Shown here piece after piece: positions 8,925 to 18,070 of a stretch of 64,000 bases of DNA; position 1 is the first letter of the stretch, and every line of letters starts with the position of its first letter. The stretch is from assembly GCA_035370245.1 (NCBI GenBank), contig DAOOVO010000008.1:1-64000 (forward strand). Reading direction: 5' to 3'. The translations under genes and the position numbers were made by a program. Under the pieces are notes generated by a model. It searched no databases, was not told the origin of the DNA, and saw nothing but the letters and a program-made list of their open reading frames with translations. The DNA comes from Pseudobacteroides sp035370245 (GTDB taxonomy: Bacteria > Bacillota > Clostridia > Acetivibrionales > DSM-2933).

Positions 8925-9872
8925 TTATTGATTAAAGGCTTCGGGATGTATAATTTTGGCAAGCTCTATAAGTCCGTCTGCCAGTCTGGGGCCTTGCCTG
9001 TCAAGCATATTGTTATCAATTTCATAAAGCTTTCCGTTTTTTACCGCCGCTAAATCCTTGTAGCCGTTGGTGCTTTCAATGCCTTGCTTTGAATTGAAAT
9101 ATTTAGAGCAGATAAGTATTTCCGGATTTTTTTCTACCAGCTTTTCTAAACTGTATGACCATCCTTCGGCATCGTCGGCGGCATTTTTTCCGCCTGCCAT
9201 TTGAATCATTTTACCTATAAATGTGTCTTTTCCCGCAGTAAAATCACCCATTTTTCCATAAGACAAAACATAATATACGCTTGGCGAAGGTTTGTCCTTA
9301 ACCTTGTCTGCAACATTTTGCACCTTAGCCTTCATATCTTCTATAAGTTTATTGGCATTATCCTTTGCATTTAATACCATACCTACTTTTTCAATTGTAT
9401 AATATACACCTTCGAAGTTTTCATCTCCATAGAAGGCGGCTATTTTTATTCCCATACCTTCCAGTTTTTGGACAACTTCTTTTTTAAAGTGGGTTGATAC
9501 CAGCACCAGATCGGGCTTTAATTCAACTATCTTTTCAATGCTTGGTTCTTCTATGGCACCCACCGATGCAATCTTTTTAACATCTTCGGGGTAGTCACAG
9601 TATTCGGATCTGCCTATAAGCTTTGATGACTTGCCGATAGCATATATTATTTCAGTAATGTTGGGTGCGATAGATATTATTTTTTGGGGTTCACTTTCTA
9701 TATTTATCTCCCTGCCATAGGAGTCTTTAATTGCTAATGGATATACATTGTCATTTGCCGGTGTGCTTATAGGCTTTTCACTGCTTTGTGAAGACTGCAT
9801 TTGGCTGCAACCGGCAATTGATAATGTAAATATAATAATGGAAATCCATAATAATAACCTTTTACTAAACAT
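8925..9872 (-). CDS. btuF: Corrinoid-binding lipoprotein
   Basis: A substrate-binding lipoprotein of the BtuF/FepB class. The start at 9872 (MFSKRLLLW) is chosen because GGAG lies 8 bases ahead; an upstream GTG overlaps that site. The lipobox LSIAGC places the lipidated Cys at about residue 22, followed by a Ser/Gln-rich tether. The 'KIISIAPNITEIIYAIG' segment and the 'DYPEDVKKIASVG' region are typical of the family. First gene of the operon, directly downstream of the cobalamin riboswitch and its terminator. Confidence 0.87.
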   Translation of the reverse strand: MFSKRLLLWISIIIFTLSIAGCSQMQSSQSSEKPISTPANDNVYPLAIKDSYGREINIESEPQKIISIAPNITEIIYAIGKSSKLIGRSEYCDYPEDVKKIASVGAIEEPSIEKIVELKPDLVLVSTHFKKEVVQKLEGMGIKIAAFYGDENFEGVYYTIEKVGMVLNAKDNANKLIEDMKAKVQNVADKVKDKPSPSVYYVLSYGKMGDFTAGKDTFIGKMIQMAGGKNAADDAEGWSYSLEKLVEKNPEILICSKYFNSKQGIESTNGYKDLAAVKNGKLYEIDNNMLDRQGPRLADGLIELAKIIHPEAFNQ

Positions 9873-9918
9873 AATCAACACTCCAAACGGTAAAATTATT
9901 TTAATGCAAAAACATTTG

Positions 9919-9960
9919 CAAAAACATTAAAGTCTCTCAACCTAAAGGGCTAAGAGACTA
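9919..9960 (-). terminator. Riboswitch-controlled terminator before btuF
   Basis: Read on the minus strand, AGTCTCT pairs with AGAGACT (outer arms 9931-9937 and 9953-9959, with inner CC/GG pairs), followed by TTAATGTTTTT. It lies between the cobalamin aptamer and btuF, the position of an expression platform. Confidence 0.75.
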
Positions 9961-10031
9961 AAAGTAATTACCGTAATAGTAAATAAGCATCCTACACCCC
10001 CCTATCGCTCGTAGAGTCTATGGTGTTAATT

Positions 10032-10196
10032 CAAAGGCAGGTCTTCTGACTTAGGTTCATGGGATTCACGCCTTCCCGGACTTCATCCAGTGGCTTTTTG
10101 TGAACCCTCCCCAATTACAGCGGCGGGACCGTACAGGATTTGCACCTGTTTCCCTCTTAGCTTAAATATGTAATGTCACATATTCAAGAACCTTTG
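10032..10196 (-). ncRNA. Cobalamin riboswitch
   Basis: Read on the minus strand the region contains the B12-box sequence GCCACTGGATGAAGTCCGGG, preceded by the usual GGAAACAGGTGCAAATCCTG and GCGG-type core, and by GTCAGAAGACCTGCC at the 3' side. P1 closes as CAAAGG (10191-10196) with CCTTTG (10032-10037). It senses adenosylcobalamin and, with the downstream terminator, should shut off btuFCD when the cofactor is plentiful. Confidence 0.95.
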
Positions 10197-10228
10197 ATAA
10201 CATTATTGAAATTGAATTTAATGTAATT

Positions 10229-10257
10229 ACAATACCACAATAAAACATTATTGTCAA
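10229..10257 (-). promoter_or_regulatory. SigA-type promoter of the btuFCD operon
   Basis: On the minus strand, TTGACA (10252-10257), a 17-base spacer and TATTGT (10229-10234). Transcription would begin some 25 bases before the riboswitch P1 stem. Confidence 0.75.
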
Positions 10258-10368
10258 AACACCCTACTGATAATTTTATATAAATTAAAATCAAAATGGT
10301 ACAATGTATTTAAAAAATGTTGTATAATTTTAGTGGTAAAAACATGATAAATATTGAAGAGGTATAAA

Positions 10369-12384
10369 GTGGAACAAAAAAAATACTTTAATGCTAATTG
10401 TGGGAATGATCGATGGAATATATTTGTCTTCATAGCAAAAAATGTATTGCTTCTAATTGTAACATGGTTAGCTGCTAATTTTTTGACACTGGATATTTGG
10501 AAGGATAACGTTAGCTTAGTTCATACAATATTTGAGCTTTTATGTGTGTTCATCTCTCTTTCAATATTTATAATTATATGGTATACATATGATAATAACT
10601 CACAAAGTATTAGGTGTGTCGGTTTTGCGTTTCTTAGTGTAGCTATTTTTACTGCTCTTCATGCTTTGTTTTTTCCTTCTCTTGGATTTGCACCGGTGGA
10701 TCATAAAGATTTGTTTACGAAGTTTGGCATAATAGGAAGGCTTATTGAGGCAATTTGTATATTAACATTGATATATAACTTTTCTAAAGTTAATGTTAAT
10801 AAATGGGTTATGTTAATAGTTTCTTTGATGGGTTCTTTTATTACATCATTAATACTTTTTAATTTTCCTGAATTTATTCCAATGATATTGTCTGATGATG
10901 GACCTACCGTTTATAGAGCTATTATTGAATGTGTAATATTCATATTATTTGCTTGTTGTCTTCCTGCTCTAGTAAAAGAAGTAAATAGAAGAGAGTTATT
11001 GACATATAAATATATTTTATCGGCAATAATTTTTGCCATACCTGTGGAAATATTATTCTCAATTTATGATAGTATTTATTCATTTTATAATGTTTGGGGG
11101 CATATCCTCAAATTTATATCGTATTGTTTTCTTTTTAAAGGTATATTCATAAGTGCTGTAACTTATCCTTATAGAACAAAGGTAGAACAGTTGAATATAA
11201 GTGAAGAGCGGTTCAAGAATGCCTTTGAATATGCAGCAGTTGGCATGGCAATTGTGGGTCTTGACGGTAAGTGGCTGAAAGTTAATCGCTTTGTATGTGA
11301 CATAACAGGGTATTCCCATGAAGAACTAAATAATATGACATATAAAGATATTATGCATGTCGATGATCTGGAATCAGATGTTAATCTCACTAATCAGCTT
11401 TTGAAAGGAGAAATACAGTATTATCACGTTGAAAGACGATATATTCATAAAGACGGCTATCCTATATGGGTATTTCTGAGCTGCTCGTTAGTTCGTGATA
11501 ATGAGGGTAATCCCCTATATTATGTCAGACAGATTCAGGATATTACCGAGGTTAAAAAAGCTTATGAGGCTATTGAGTATGACAAATTGAGGTCTGAGTT
11601 TTTTGCAAACATATCCCATGAGTTCAGGACACCTCTAAATATTATATTAAACTCCATTCAATTGTTCGATATTTACATTAAAAACGATCATGATGATGAC
11701 AGTAGGATGATAAAACATCTGAACTCTATGAAGCAAAATTGTAGCAGGCTTATTCGACTTATAAACAATTTGATAGATATGTCGCGTATAGATGCAGGAT
11801 TTTATAATTTGAACAAGAAAGAATACAATATAGTAAATGTTGTGGAGGACATTACCCTTTCGGTTGCGGATTTTATTAAGAGTAAAGGACTTCAACTGGA
11901 GTTCAATACCAATGTACAAGAGAAGTTTATGGAATGTGATCCCGATATAATCGAAAGAATAATGCTCAACTTACTTTCAAATGCTGTAAAATTTACAAAG
12001 AATGACGGTAGAATCAATGTGAATATTTATGACGATAAGGATAAAATAATCATTTCTGTTAAGGACAATGGCATAGGAATACAAAAGGACAAGCAGGAGC
12101 TGATTTTTCAAAGATTCCGTCAGGTAGACAAATCTCTTACAAGAAGCCATGAGGGAAGTGGAATAGGCTTATCCCTTGTTAAATCATTTGTTGAGCTTCA
12201 TGGTGGGACAATTAGAGTTGAAAGTGAGTATGGAAAGGGAAGTGAATTTATAATAGTTTTTCCGGCTTTAGAAAAGGAAGAATCCTGCAATAATGCTTTG
12301 GATGAGGCTGCTGCAACAGTCGACAGACTTTCCGATAGTAGGATTGAGACTATAAATGTGGAGTTTTCAGATATATATTTTTAA
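10369..12384 (+). CDS. MASE3-PAS sensor histidine kinase
   Basis: A 671-residue membrane kinase. The GTG at 10369 is preferred, with GAGG 6 bases upstream; a TTG 15 bases earlier overlaps that site. Residues 1 to about 260 hold seven or so membrane helices of the MASE3 type. A PAS domain follows at about 280-395 ('RFKNAFEYAAVGMAIVGLDG'), then HisKA with the phospho-acceptor in FFANISHEFRTPLN, then HATPase with N box LLSNAVKFT and G boxes DNGIGI and GSGIGLSL. No receiver gene is adjacent, so the partner response regulator is not in view. The methyltransferase gene follows at once and may share the transcript. Confidence 0.88.
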   Translation: MEQKKYFNANCGNDRWNIFVFIAKNVLLLIVTWLAANFLTLDIWKDNVSLVHTIFELLCVFISLSIFIIIWYTYDNNSQSIRCVGFAFLSVAIFTALHALFFPSLGFAPVDHKDLFTKFGIIGRLIEAICILTLIYNFSKVNVNKWVMLIVSLMGSFITSLILFNFPEFIPMILSDDGPTVYRAIIECVIFILFACCLPALVKEVNRRELLTYKYILSAIIFAIPVEILFSIYDSIYSFYNVWGHILKFISYCFLFKGIFISAVTYPYRTKVEQLNISEERFKNAFEYAAVGMAIVGLDGKWLKVNRFVCDITGYSHEELNNMTYKDIMHVDDLESDVNLTNQLLKGEIQYYHVERRYIHKDGYPIWVFLSCSLVRDNEGNPLYYVRQIQDITEVKKAYEAIEYDKLRSEFFANISHEFRTPLNIILNSIQLFDIYIKNDHDDDSRMIKHLNSMKQNCSRLIRLINNLIDMSRIDAGFYNLNKKEYNIVNVVEDITLSVADFIKSKGLQLEFNTNVQEKFMECDPDIIERIMLNLLSNAVKFTKNDGRINVNIYDDKDKIIISVKDNGIGIQKDKQELIFQRFRQVDKSLTRSHEGSGIGLSLVKSFVELHGGTIRVESEYGKGSEFIIVFPALEKEESCNNALDEAAATVDRLSDSRIETINVEFSDIYF

Positions 12385-12406
12385 GGTTTGTAAGGAGGCG
12401 TATATT

Positions 12407-13093
12407 TTGAATGACAATACCACTGCACATAAGGCAGAAGAATATGACGGTAAGATTAGGTCTACAATTCCCAATTATGAATACTTTCATTCTGGAACTA
12501 TAGATCTTGTTAAATCTATAAATCCTTCTCCTGAAAAATGGCTTGATACGGGCTGTGGAACAGGAACACTTGCAGATTTGGCTTTAAACAGCTTTAAAAA
12601 CACCATTTTTTTTCTTGCGGACCCATCAAAGGACATGCTTTCTATTGCAAGAAAAAAGCTATTGCATAATAAAAATAACAGGGTTCAAATTTTGGATCCT
12701 GTAGCATCCCGGGATTTAAAACTGCCTGAGAATGAATTCGATGTAATTACTGCTATTCAGGCTCATCATTATCTTGATCGGGAAGGTAGGAAAGCATCAG
12801 TTGAGAATTGCTTCAGGATGTTAAAGAGTGGAGGAATATTTATTACATTCGAGAATATCCGCCCATTTACTGCTTCAGGTATTAAGGTCGGTTTGGATAG
12901 ATGGAAAAGGTTTCAGATGTCTTGCGGCAAAAATGAGGAAGAAGCCCAAAAACATGTTGAAAGGTTTGGTCGTGAATATTTCCCTGTCAATATAGAGGAG
13001 CACATTGGCTTAATGAGAGATACAGGATTTTCAACTGTTGAAATACTGTGGGTTTCTTATATGCAGGCAGGCTTCTACGCTATTAAGGAATAA
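12407..13093 (+). CDS. Class I SAM-dependent methyltransferase
   Basis: A 228-residue methyltransferase of unknown substrate. The start is taken as the TTG at 12407 because AAGGAGG lies 8 bases ahead and the kinase stop is 22 bases upstream; the longer frame from 12356 would overlap the kinase. Motif I is WLDTGCGTGTLAD. An acidic motif II (FFLADPS) and a motif-IV-like segment 'FDVITAIQAHHYLDREG' follow. It belongs to the small-molecule methyltransferase type (Methyltransf_11/25). Linkage with the sensor kinase is suggestive but not informative on substrate. Confidence 0.8.
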   Translation: MNDNTTAHKAEEYDGKIRSTIPNYEYFHSGTIDLVKSINPSPEKWLDTGCGTGTLADLALNSFKNTIFFLADPSKDMLSIARKKLLHNKNNRVQILDPVASRDLKLPENEFDVITAIQAHHYLDREGRKASVENCFRMLKSGGIFITFENIRPFTASGIKVGLDRWKRFQMSCGKNEEEAQKHVERFGREYFPVNIEEHIGLMRDTGFSTVEILWVSYMQAGFYAIKE

Positions 13094-13155
13094 CTCATTA
13101 GGAGTACAATTTGTGATAGGATATTAATAGGATTTATTATAATGATTAAAAGTGC

Positions 13156-13184
13156 TTGATTTAATTAAAAAACTTAAATATACT
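13156..13184 (+). promoter_or_regulatory. Candidate promoter of serC
   Basis: TTGATT at 13156-13161, a 17-base spacer and TATACT at 13179-13184. It leaves a leader of about 85 bases before serC in which I see no clear aptamer. Confidence 0.5.
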
Positions 13185-13276
13185 TGTAAGAGATGGTTGC
13201 ATACAGCTTGCAGCTTTTATGTTTTGTGTGACTAAATATTTGATTTTCAACATAAATAACGAGAGGATGATTTAAT

Positions 13277-14395
13277 ATGAAACCTGCTGTTAAACCTCAA
13301 AATCCCAACTTTTCTTCCGGTCCTTGCTCCAAGTATCCGGGATTTTCACTTGATATTTTAAATAGTGCACTATTAGGCAGATCTCACAGAAGTGCAATCG
13401 CCAAAGAGAGGCTGAAATATTCCCTCAAAAAGACGAAGGAAATACTTGAAATACCTGATGATTATATTGTCGGTATGGTTCCTGGCTCAGATACCGGTGC
13501 TATAGAGATGGCAATGTGGAATCTTTTAGGCCCGAGAGGAGTCGATGTGGTTAACTTTGAATCCTTTGGAAAAACATGGGCAAACGATGTTAAAAACCAG
13601 CTTAAGCTTGAGAATGTACAATCCATTTCGGCAGATTACGGATACTTGCCGGATCTTTCAAAAGTAAACTTTGATCATGATGTAGTTATGACATGGAATG
13701 GAACAACTAGCGGGGTAAAAATACCGAACGGTGACTGGATCCCGGATGACAGAAAAGGCTTGACAATTGTTGATGGGACTTCAGCTGTTTTTGCTATGGA
13801 AATTCCGTGGAGCAAAGTGGACGTTTTAACTTTCTCATGGCAAAAGGTTTTAGGCGGAGAAGGTGCTCATGGTATGCTGATCATGTCACCTCGTGCTGTA
13901 GAAAGGATCGAATCTTATATTCCACCATGGCCAATGCCTAAGGTTCTCCAATTAAGGAAGAAAGATAAGCTTATAATGGACATATTTGAGGGTTCACCAA
14001 TCAACACACCATCAATGTTGTGCGTTGAAGACTATATAAAGGCATTGGAATGGGCAGAGTCAATAGGCGGACTCAAAGGCTTGATCAAAAAAAGCACTGA
14101 AAACCTCAATGAAATAGAAAAGTTTGTTGAAACCTATGATTGGATTGATTTTCTTCCGGTAAGCAAGGATATTCGTTCCAATACATCGGTTTGCTTAAAA
14201 ATAAAGCTGGATCAGGAACAGCTAGGTGCTCTTGTTAAATTGTTGGAAAAAGAAGGTGCTGCATATGATTGCAAGTCCTATAAGGATGCACCTGCAGGAT
14301 TGCGTTTCTGGTGCGGTGCTACAGTAAATAAGGAAGATGTAGCTTGCATGCTTCAGTGGCTTGAATGGGCTTATGGTGAAGTAACAAAAGCTTAA
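13277..14395 (+). CDS. serC: Phosphoserine aminotransferase
   Basis: A cytosolic PLP enzyme of serine synthesis that converts 3-phosphohydroxypyruvate and glutamate to phosphoserine. The 372 residues begin with the family's 'NPNFSSGPCSKYPGFS' and include the PLP lysine in SWQKVLGGEGAHG (Lys190). The length and the wording 'GRSHRSAIAKERLK' match the archaeal/alphaproteobacterial subtype (TIGR01365-like) rather than the E. coli type. No serA or serB is next to it. It has its own promoter and terminator. Confidence 0.9.
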   Translation: MKPAVKPQNPNFSSGPCSKYPGFSLDILNSALLGRSHRSAIAKERLKYSLKKTKEILEIPDDYIVGMVPGSDTGAIEMAMWNLLGPRGVDVVNFESFGKTWANDVKNQLKLENVQSISADYGYLPDLSKVNFDHDVVMTWNGTTSGVKIPNGDWIPDDRKGLTIVDGTSAVFAMEIPWSKVDVLTFSWQKVLGGEGAHGMLIMSPRAVERIESYIPPWPMPKVLQLRKKDKLIMDIFEGSPINTPSMLCVEDYIKALEWAESIGGLKGLIKKSTENLNEIEKFVETYDWIDFLPVSKDIRSNTSVCLKIKLDQEQLGALVKLLEKEGAAYDCKSYKDAPAGLRFWCGATVNKEDVACMLQWLEWAYGEVTKA

Positions 14396-14431
14396 TTTAA
14401 ATATATAGGGATTATTAATTTTTGAAAAATT

Positions 14432-14468
14432 CGGTATAGTCGTTGATTTGCGACCATGCCGTTTTTTC
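14432..14468 (+). terminator. Intrinsic terminator after serC
   Basis: CGGTATAGTCG pairs with CGACCATGCCG across a 7-8-base loop with one mismatch, followed by TTTTTTCGTTT. Confidence 0.8.
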
Positions 14469-14529
14469 GTTTAGGGTTGGATTATATCAAACGGTATATG
14501 TACCCTAAAAATGAACGCTAAAAAAGTTT

Positions 14530-14559
14530 TTGACGTGGTTAATTGGAACGATTTATAAT
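14530..14559 (+). promoter_or_regulatory. Promoter of the yjdF-type riboswitch transcript
   Basis: TTGACG at 14530-14535, an 18-base spacer and a perfect TATAAT at 14554-14559. The riboswitch begins within about 10 bases of the -10. Confidence 0.65.
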
Positions 14560-14566
14560 ATATGGT

Positions 14567-14665
14567 AAGAGATAAAAACACGATCCGGTTGGTAGTCCGG
14601 ATGCAGGAAAATTCCTGTCAGTAACCTGCCCTCCTGGGGTTGTCCATTCTCTTTATAAGAAAGTT
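14567..14665 (+). ncRNA. Candidate yjdF (azaaromatic) riboswitch
   Basis: A structured leader placed directly before the yjdF remnant. AAGAGA (14567-14572) can close with TCTCTT (14648-14653). Inside are the hairpin ATCCGG/CCGGAT, a second hairpin CAGGA/TCCTG, and a conserved-looking CAGTAACCTGCCCTCCTGGG segment. The yjdF motif is known to lie upstream of yjdF genes and to bind azaaromatic compounds. The call rests on the gene behind it and the fold. I could not run a covariance search. Confidence 0.7.
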
Positions 14666-14682
14666 AACAGGAGGAACGACAA

Positions 14683-14957
14683 ATGCATATTAAACTTACA
14701 GTGTTCTTTGAAGAACCTTTTTGGGTTGGCGTTTTTGAAAGGGTTTATGATGGAATGCTTGAAACCTTCACCGCATTGTAAAGAAGGAAATATCCAAGTC
14801 CGGTGTAGGTACAAAGGCACAGTAAGCCATGAAACTGGAGAATGAGCTTAAAAAAGTGGAAAAAAAACAGACCTCCAGAGAAAAAAGGGAAGAGCTAAAG
14901 CAAATTAAGTTTGAAATGAAACAGAAAAAAAAGAAAGAGAAAAAAAGGGGGCATTGA
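14683..14957 (+). pseudogene. yjdF: yjdF (DUF2992) remnant with internal deletion, frameshift and stop
   Basis: A start ATG at 14683, behind AACAGGAGG, opens the true YjdF N-terminus: 'KLTVFFEEPFWVGVFERVYDGM' in part. The frame ends at TAA 14779-14781 after 32 codons. Immediately after, in another frame, the family's lysine-rich C-terminus resumes (KEISKSGVGTKAQ, then a TAA at 14823-14825 where the family has Gln, then AMKLENELKKVEKKQTSREK) and ends at 14957. The middle third of the protein, roughly 50 residues, is missing. The gene is therefore broken by a deletion plus at least one nonsense change. A short product from 14829 (42 residues) is possible but has no ribosome site. Confidence 0.82.
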
Positions 14958-15046
14958 ATAAAATAAAGGAACATTTTTATCTGGAACATACTGGAACGGC
15001 TTGGGAATCAAAAAAGATTGAATATCAATAATAAAATTAACAATTC

Positions 15047-15084
15047 AGGGTGTTGGGTTTAAGTAATTAACCCCGCACCCTTTA
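15047..15084 (+). terminator. Intrinsic terminator after the yjdF remnant
   Basis: AGGGTGTTGGGTT pairs with AACCCCGCACCCT (about 12 bp with one bulge) and is followed by TT and AT-rich sequence. Beyond the remnant and this hairpin, the 14958-15254 stretch holds only AT-rich DNA leading to cheW. Confidence 0.7.
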
Positions 15085-15254
15085 ATATTACTTTTTTTAG
15101 TTATTATGATTATACAGAGCTGTGTAAATAGTGGTTTGGATTTACTGTTTTAAAAGAAAATAAAAAGAGTGTAATAAATTTTGAGTTTATGTACGATAAA
15201 TTAATATAAACATTTGGTTGGTGAATTAAAAAATCTAAGGAGAGGAGTAGTGAA

Positions 15255-15737
15255 ATGGAACTGGTACTCGAAGAGTCTTTAGGAGTTGTTGATAATCAGA
15301 AAAAATGTTATCTGGCATTTGCATTAGACAGGGAGGAGTATGGGATACCAATAGAGTATGTAGCTGAAATTATGGGATTGCAAGCAATTACAGAGGTACC
15401 TGAGTTTTCCGGTTTTTTAAAAGGGACTATAAAGCTAAGGGGAAAGATTATCCCGGTTATTGATATAAGACTGGGGTTTGACAGTGATACAAAGGGCTGT
15501 AATGACAGGACTTGCATAATGGTGATTGAAGAAAACGATATTTCATTAGGACTGATTGTAGACAATGTAGCTGAGGTTTTTTGGATTTCTGATGAAAGTA
15601 TAGCACCGGCCGAAAATGTATCTTGTGAGCAAATTAAGTACGTAAAATGCATAGGTAAGGTAGACGATAATACAAAATTGATACTTGATTGCAAAAAGCT
15701 ATTAAGTGATTTTGATGAAATAAAAACTAATCGGTGA
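15255..15737 (+). CDS. cheW: Chemotaxis coupling protein CheW
   Basis: A 160-residue cytosolic CheW domain that would couple chemoreceptors to CheA. The family pattern 'CYLAFALDREEYGIPIEYVAEIM', then 'VPEFSGFLKGTIKLRGKIIPVIDIR' in part, then 'LGLIVDNVAEV' is complete. GGAGAGG precedes the ATG. It overlaps cheR by 4 bases. No cheA, receptor or flagellar gene is nearby, so the pair may serve a receptor array encoded elsewhere, or a non-flagellar output. Confidence 0.92.
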   Translation: MELVLEESLGVVDNQKKCYLAFALDREEYGIPIEYVAEIMGLQAITEVPEFSGFLKGTIKLRGKIIPVIDIRLGFDSDTKGCNDRTCIMVIEENDISLGLIVDNVAEVFWISDESIAPAENVSCEQIKYVKCIGKVDDNTKLILDCKKLLSDFDEIKTNR

Positions 15738-16558
15738 ATAATATGAAACCAATAACGGAAAAAGAATTTAATAATCTAGTGAATTTTGTTAAAACAAAAT
15801 ACGGGGTTAATCTTTCCAATAAAAAAGCACTGGTTATTGGAAGGCTTCAGAACTATATAGAGCAAAGCGGTTTTAATAGCTTCTCTGAATATCTGGATGT
15901 TGTTATGTCTGACAAAACCGGAAATGCAATAACAACATTGGTCAACAAAGTAACAACAAACCATACATATTTTATGAGGGAGCCGGACCATTTTAACTTT
16001 TTTAAAAACACAGTACTTCCATACCTTGAAAAAACAGAATCGGCAAAAAAGGATTTGCGTATATGGAGTGCCGGATGTTCTACCGGAGAAGAGCCATATA
16101 CAATTGCCATGATCATAGATGAGTACTTTGGGACGGAAAAAAGCCTGTGGAATACTGTAATGTTGGCAACGGATATATCTACAAAGGTTCTTGAAACAGC
16201 ATGTAACGGCATTTACTCAAATGAGTCTATTGAAGTGCTGCCTCAAAAATGGAAGTTTAATTATTTTAAAAAAATAGATGAAGAAAAAAGTGTCATTAGC
16301 GATAACATAAAAAAAGAAGTGGTTTTCAAAAAATTTAATCTTATGGAGGAAGTTTTTCCTTTCAAGAGAAAATTTCATGTTATATTTTGCAGAAATGTAA
16401 TGATTTACTTTGATTTAAAAACAAGGATTGAGCTTGTGAATAAATTTTATGATTTTTTGGAGGCGGGAGGGTACTTGTTTATAGGCCACTCTGAGTCGTT
16501 AATCCGTGAAGAAACAAAATTCAAATATATTTTGCCTGCTATTTACAGGAAGGAATAA
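15734..16558 (+). CDS. cheR: Chemoreceptor glutamate methyltransferase CheR
   Basis: A 274-residue methyltransferase that uses SAM to methylate receptor glutamates. The N-terminal CheR_N helices (about 1-75) include 'TNHTYFMREPDHF', and the SAM site reads WSAGCSTGEEPYTIAM. 'IFCRNVMIYFD' and 'FIGHSESL' are typical of the catalytic domain. The GTG at 15734 overlaps the cheW stop as GTGA; an ATG at 15743 is the alternative, and translation is probably coupled as neither has a strong ribosome site. Confidence 0.92.
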   Translation: MNNMKPITEKEFNNLVNFVKTKYGVNLSNKKALVIGRLQNYIEQSGFNSFSEYLDVVMSDKTGNAITTLVNKVTTNHTYFMREPDHFNFFKNTVLPYLEKTESAKKDLRIWSAGCSTGEEPYTIAMIIDEYFGTEKSLWNTVMLATDISTKVLETACNGIYSNESIEVLPQKWKFNYFKKIDEEKSVISDNIKKEVVFKKFNLMEEVFPFKRKFHVIFCRNVMIYFDLKTRIELVNKFYDFLEAGGYLFIGHSESLIREETKFKYILPAIYRKE

Positions 16559-16596
16559 TATTGAGCGGTAGTTGATGATCTACCGCTTTAATTTTT

Positions 16597-18066
16597 TTAT
16601 TTCAACACCCTAAGGCAGACCGTAAACACTGCACCGTTATCGGAATTCTCTGCAGAAATTGTACCGTTATGTTTTTCTATCACGTTTTTGCTTATGGCCA
16701 GTCCTAAACCGAAATGTCCTTTCTTTCCTTTATAAAACCTCTCAAAAATAATGGGCAGCTCATCCTTATCAATTCCGGGGCCATCGTCACTGATTGCGGT
16801 TTCTATAACGTTACCTCCAACCAATTTGGATCTTATATGTATTGTGGATTTGGCGTATCTGATGCAGTTGCCTATTATATTTGCAAATGCTCTTAATAGT
16901 TTTTCAAAGTCACCGTTTATTACTAAATCACTTGTTTCTATTTCACAAGTAATAGTTATATTATTATTTGCAGCAATCCCGCTCATTCTTTCAACACAAG
17001 TATTAATAAGCTCACTAAAATCAATGCTTTCAAAGCTATAGTTTTCCTCAATGGTATCAAGCCGTGATAAATAGAGCAAATCTTCCACAAGATGGGTCAT
17101 TCTCTTTGTTTCATCTATTATGATGTCGGATGCATTATTTTTGTCCACGACATCATACTTAATACCCTCTGCATAGCTTTGGATGGACATAAGCGGAGTT
17201 CGGAATTCATGAGAAGCATTTTGAAGAAAAGTCTTCTGTGCCTTGTCGTATGATTCCAATTTTTCAGACATGGTATTTATGTTGTTGACAAAATCCTGTA
17301 ATTCGTCATCAACCGGCACGTGGATTTTTTTCCCGAAATTTCTTTCCGCAATTTCTCCAATATGCTTGTTTAAAGAAGAAAATGGGGCAGATATCTTCTT
17401 TGCCACGAGTGAAGAAAAAATGCTGATAATAAGTGCAGATAAAATTAGAATGGTTAAGAGTATCATGTTAATTACCAACTGCAATTGATTGACCTTTTTC
17501 ATGCTGGAATATACAATAATCCAACCCAGACCGAAATTGTTTTTATCATGAACCGGCTTTAATACTGCTATATAGGATGTGCCGTCCAAATTAAAATCCA
17601 TATACTGCTGTACAGGTTTATTCTTCAGTGTTTCAACCGCTTTAGTAAATTTGCTTAAAATATTATCGGGTACCTTGAAATATTCGCCGTCTAGATATGT
17701 TATAGGTTTATTGCTGCTATCGAGTAAGATATAATCCGCATTCAACAGGGAAGCTTGTTCGCGTAATGAACGATCTAAAGATAAATAGAACCTGAACGGA
17801 TCATTTTTTTCAAGCCGATTTGGACTTTGATTGCCTTGAAGTTTTGGAGAAGCACGTTTCTCGCCTTCTTTAGGGAAAAAATCTGGACCTCTGTGCAGGG
17901 TTGTTGATTCGGCACTGGATGCAATGGATTTTAACTGTTCTTTGACATCGTTTTCAATATATAGCCGGATTGCTATATTGAATACTATTGTTGTCAGTGC
18001 AATCATAACAACTATGACTGATATATTATATTTAAAAATCCTCCATTTTATGGTGTTCCTCTTCAT
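16597..18066 (-). CDS. Two-component sensor histidine kinase (HAMP type)
   Basis: A 489-residue membrane kinase. The start at 18066 (MKRNTIKWR) has AAGGA 8 bases ahead; the longer frame to 18099 overlaps the regulator gene. Two membrane segments (about 12-33 and 185-207) flank an extracellular domain of about 150 residues with a PAS-like fold signature. HAMP, then HisKA with FLQNASHEFRTPLM, then HATPase with DDGPGI and GLGLAI follow. It starts 4 bases after the regulator gene ends, so the two form one operon. The signal is unknown. Confidence 0.88.
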   Translation of the reverse strand: MKRNTIKWRIFKYNISVIVVMIALTTIVFNIAIRLYIENDVKEQLKSIASSAESTTLHRGPDFFPKEGEKRASPKLQGNQSPNRLEKNDPFRFYLSLDRSLREQASLLNADYILLDSSNKPITYLDGEYFKVPDNILSKFTKAVETLKNKPVQQYMDFNLDGTSYIAVLKPVHDKNNFGLGWIIVYSSMKKVNQLQLVINMILLTILILSALIISIFSSLVAKKISAPFSSLNKHIGEIAERNFGKKIHVPVDDELQDFVNNINTMSEKLESYDKAQKTFLQNASHEFRTPLMSIQSYAEGIKYDVVDKNNASDIIIDETKRMTHLVEDLLYLSRLDTIEENYSFESIDFSELINTCVERMSGIAANNNITITCEIETSDLVINGDFEKLLRAFANIIGNCIRYAKSTIHIRSKLVGGNVIETAISDDGPGIDKDELPIIFERFYKGKKGHFGLGLAISKNVIEKHNGTISAENSDNGAVFTVCLRVLK

Positions 18067-18070
18067 AATA

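Noticed and set aside
14829..14957. A functional 42-residue protein from the yjdF C-terminal fragment
   Set aside because: No ribosome site precedes its ATG, and the sequence is just the lysine-rich tail of YjdF.
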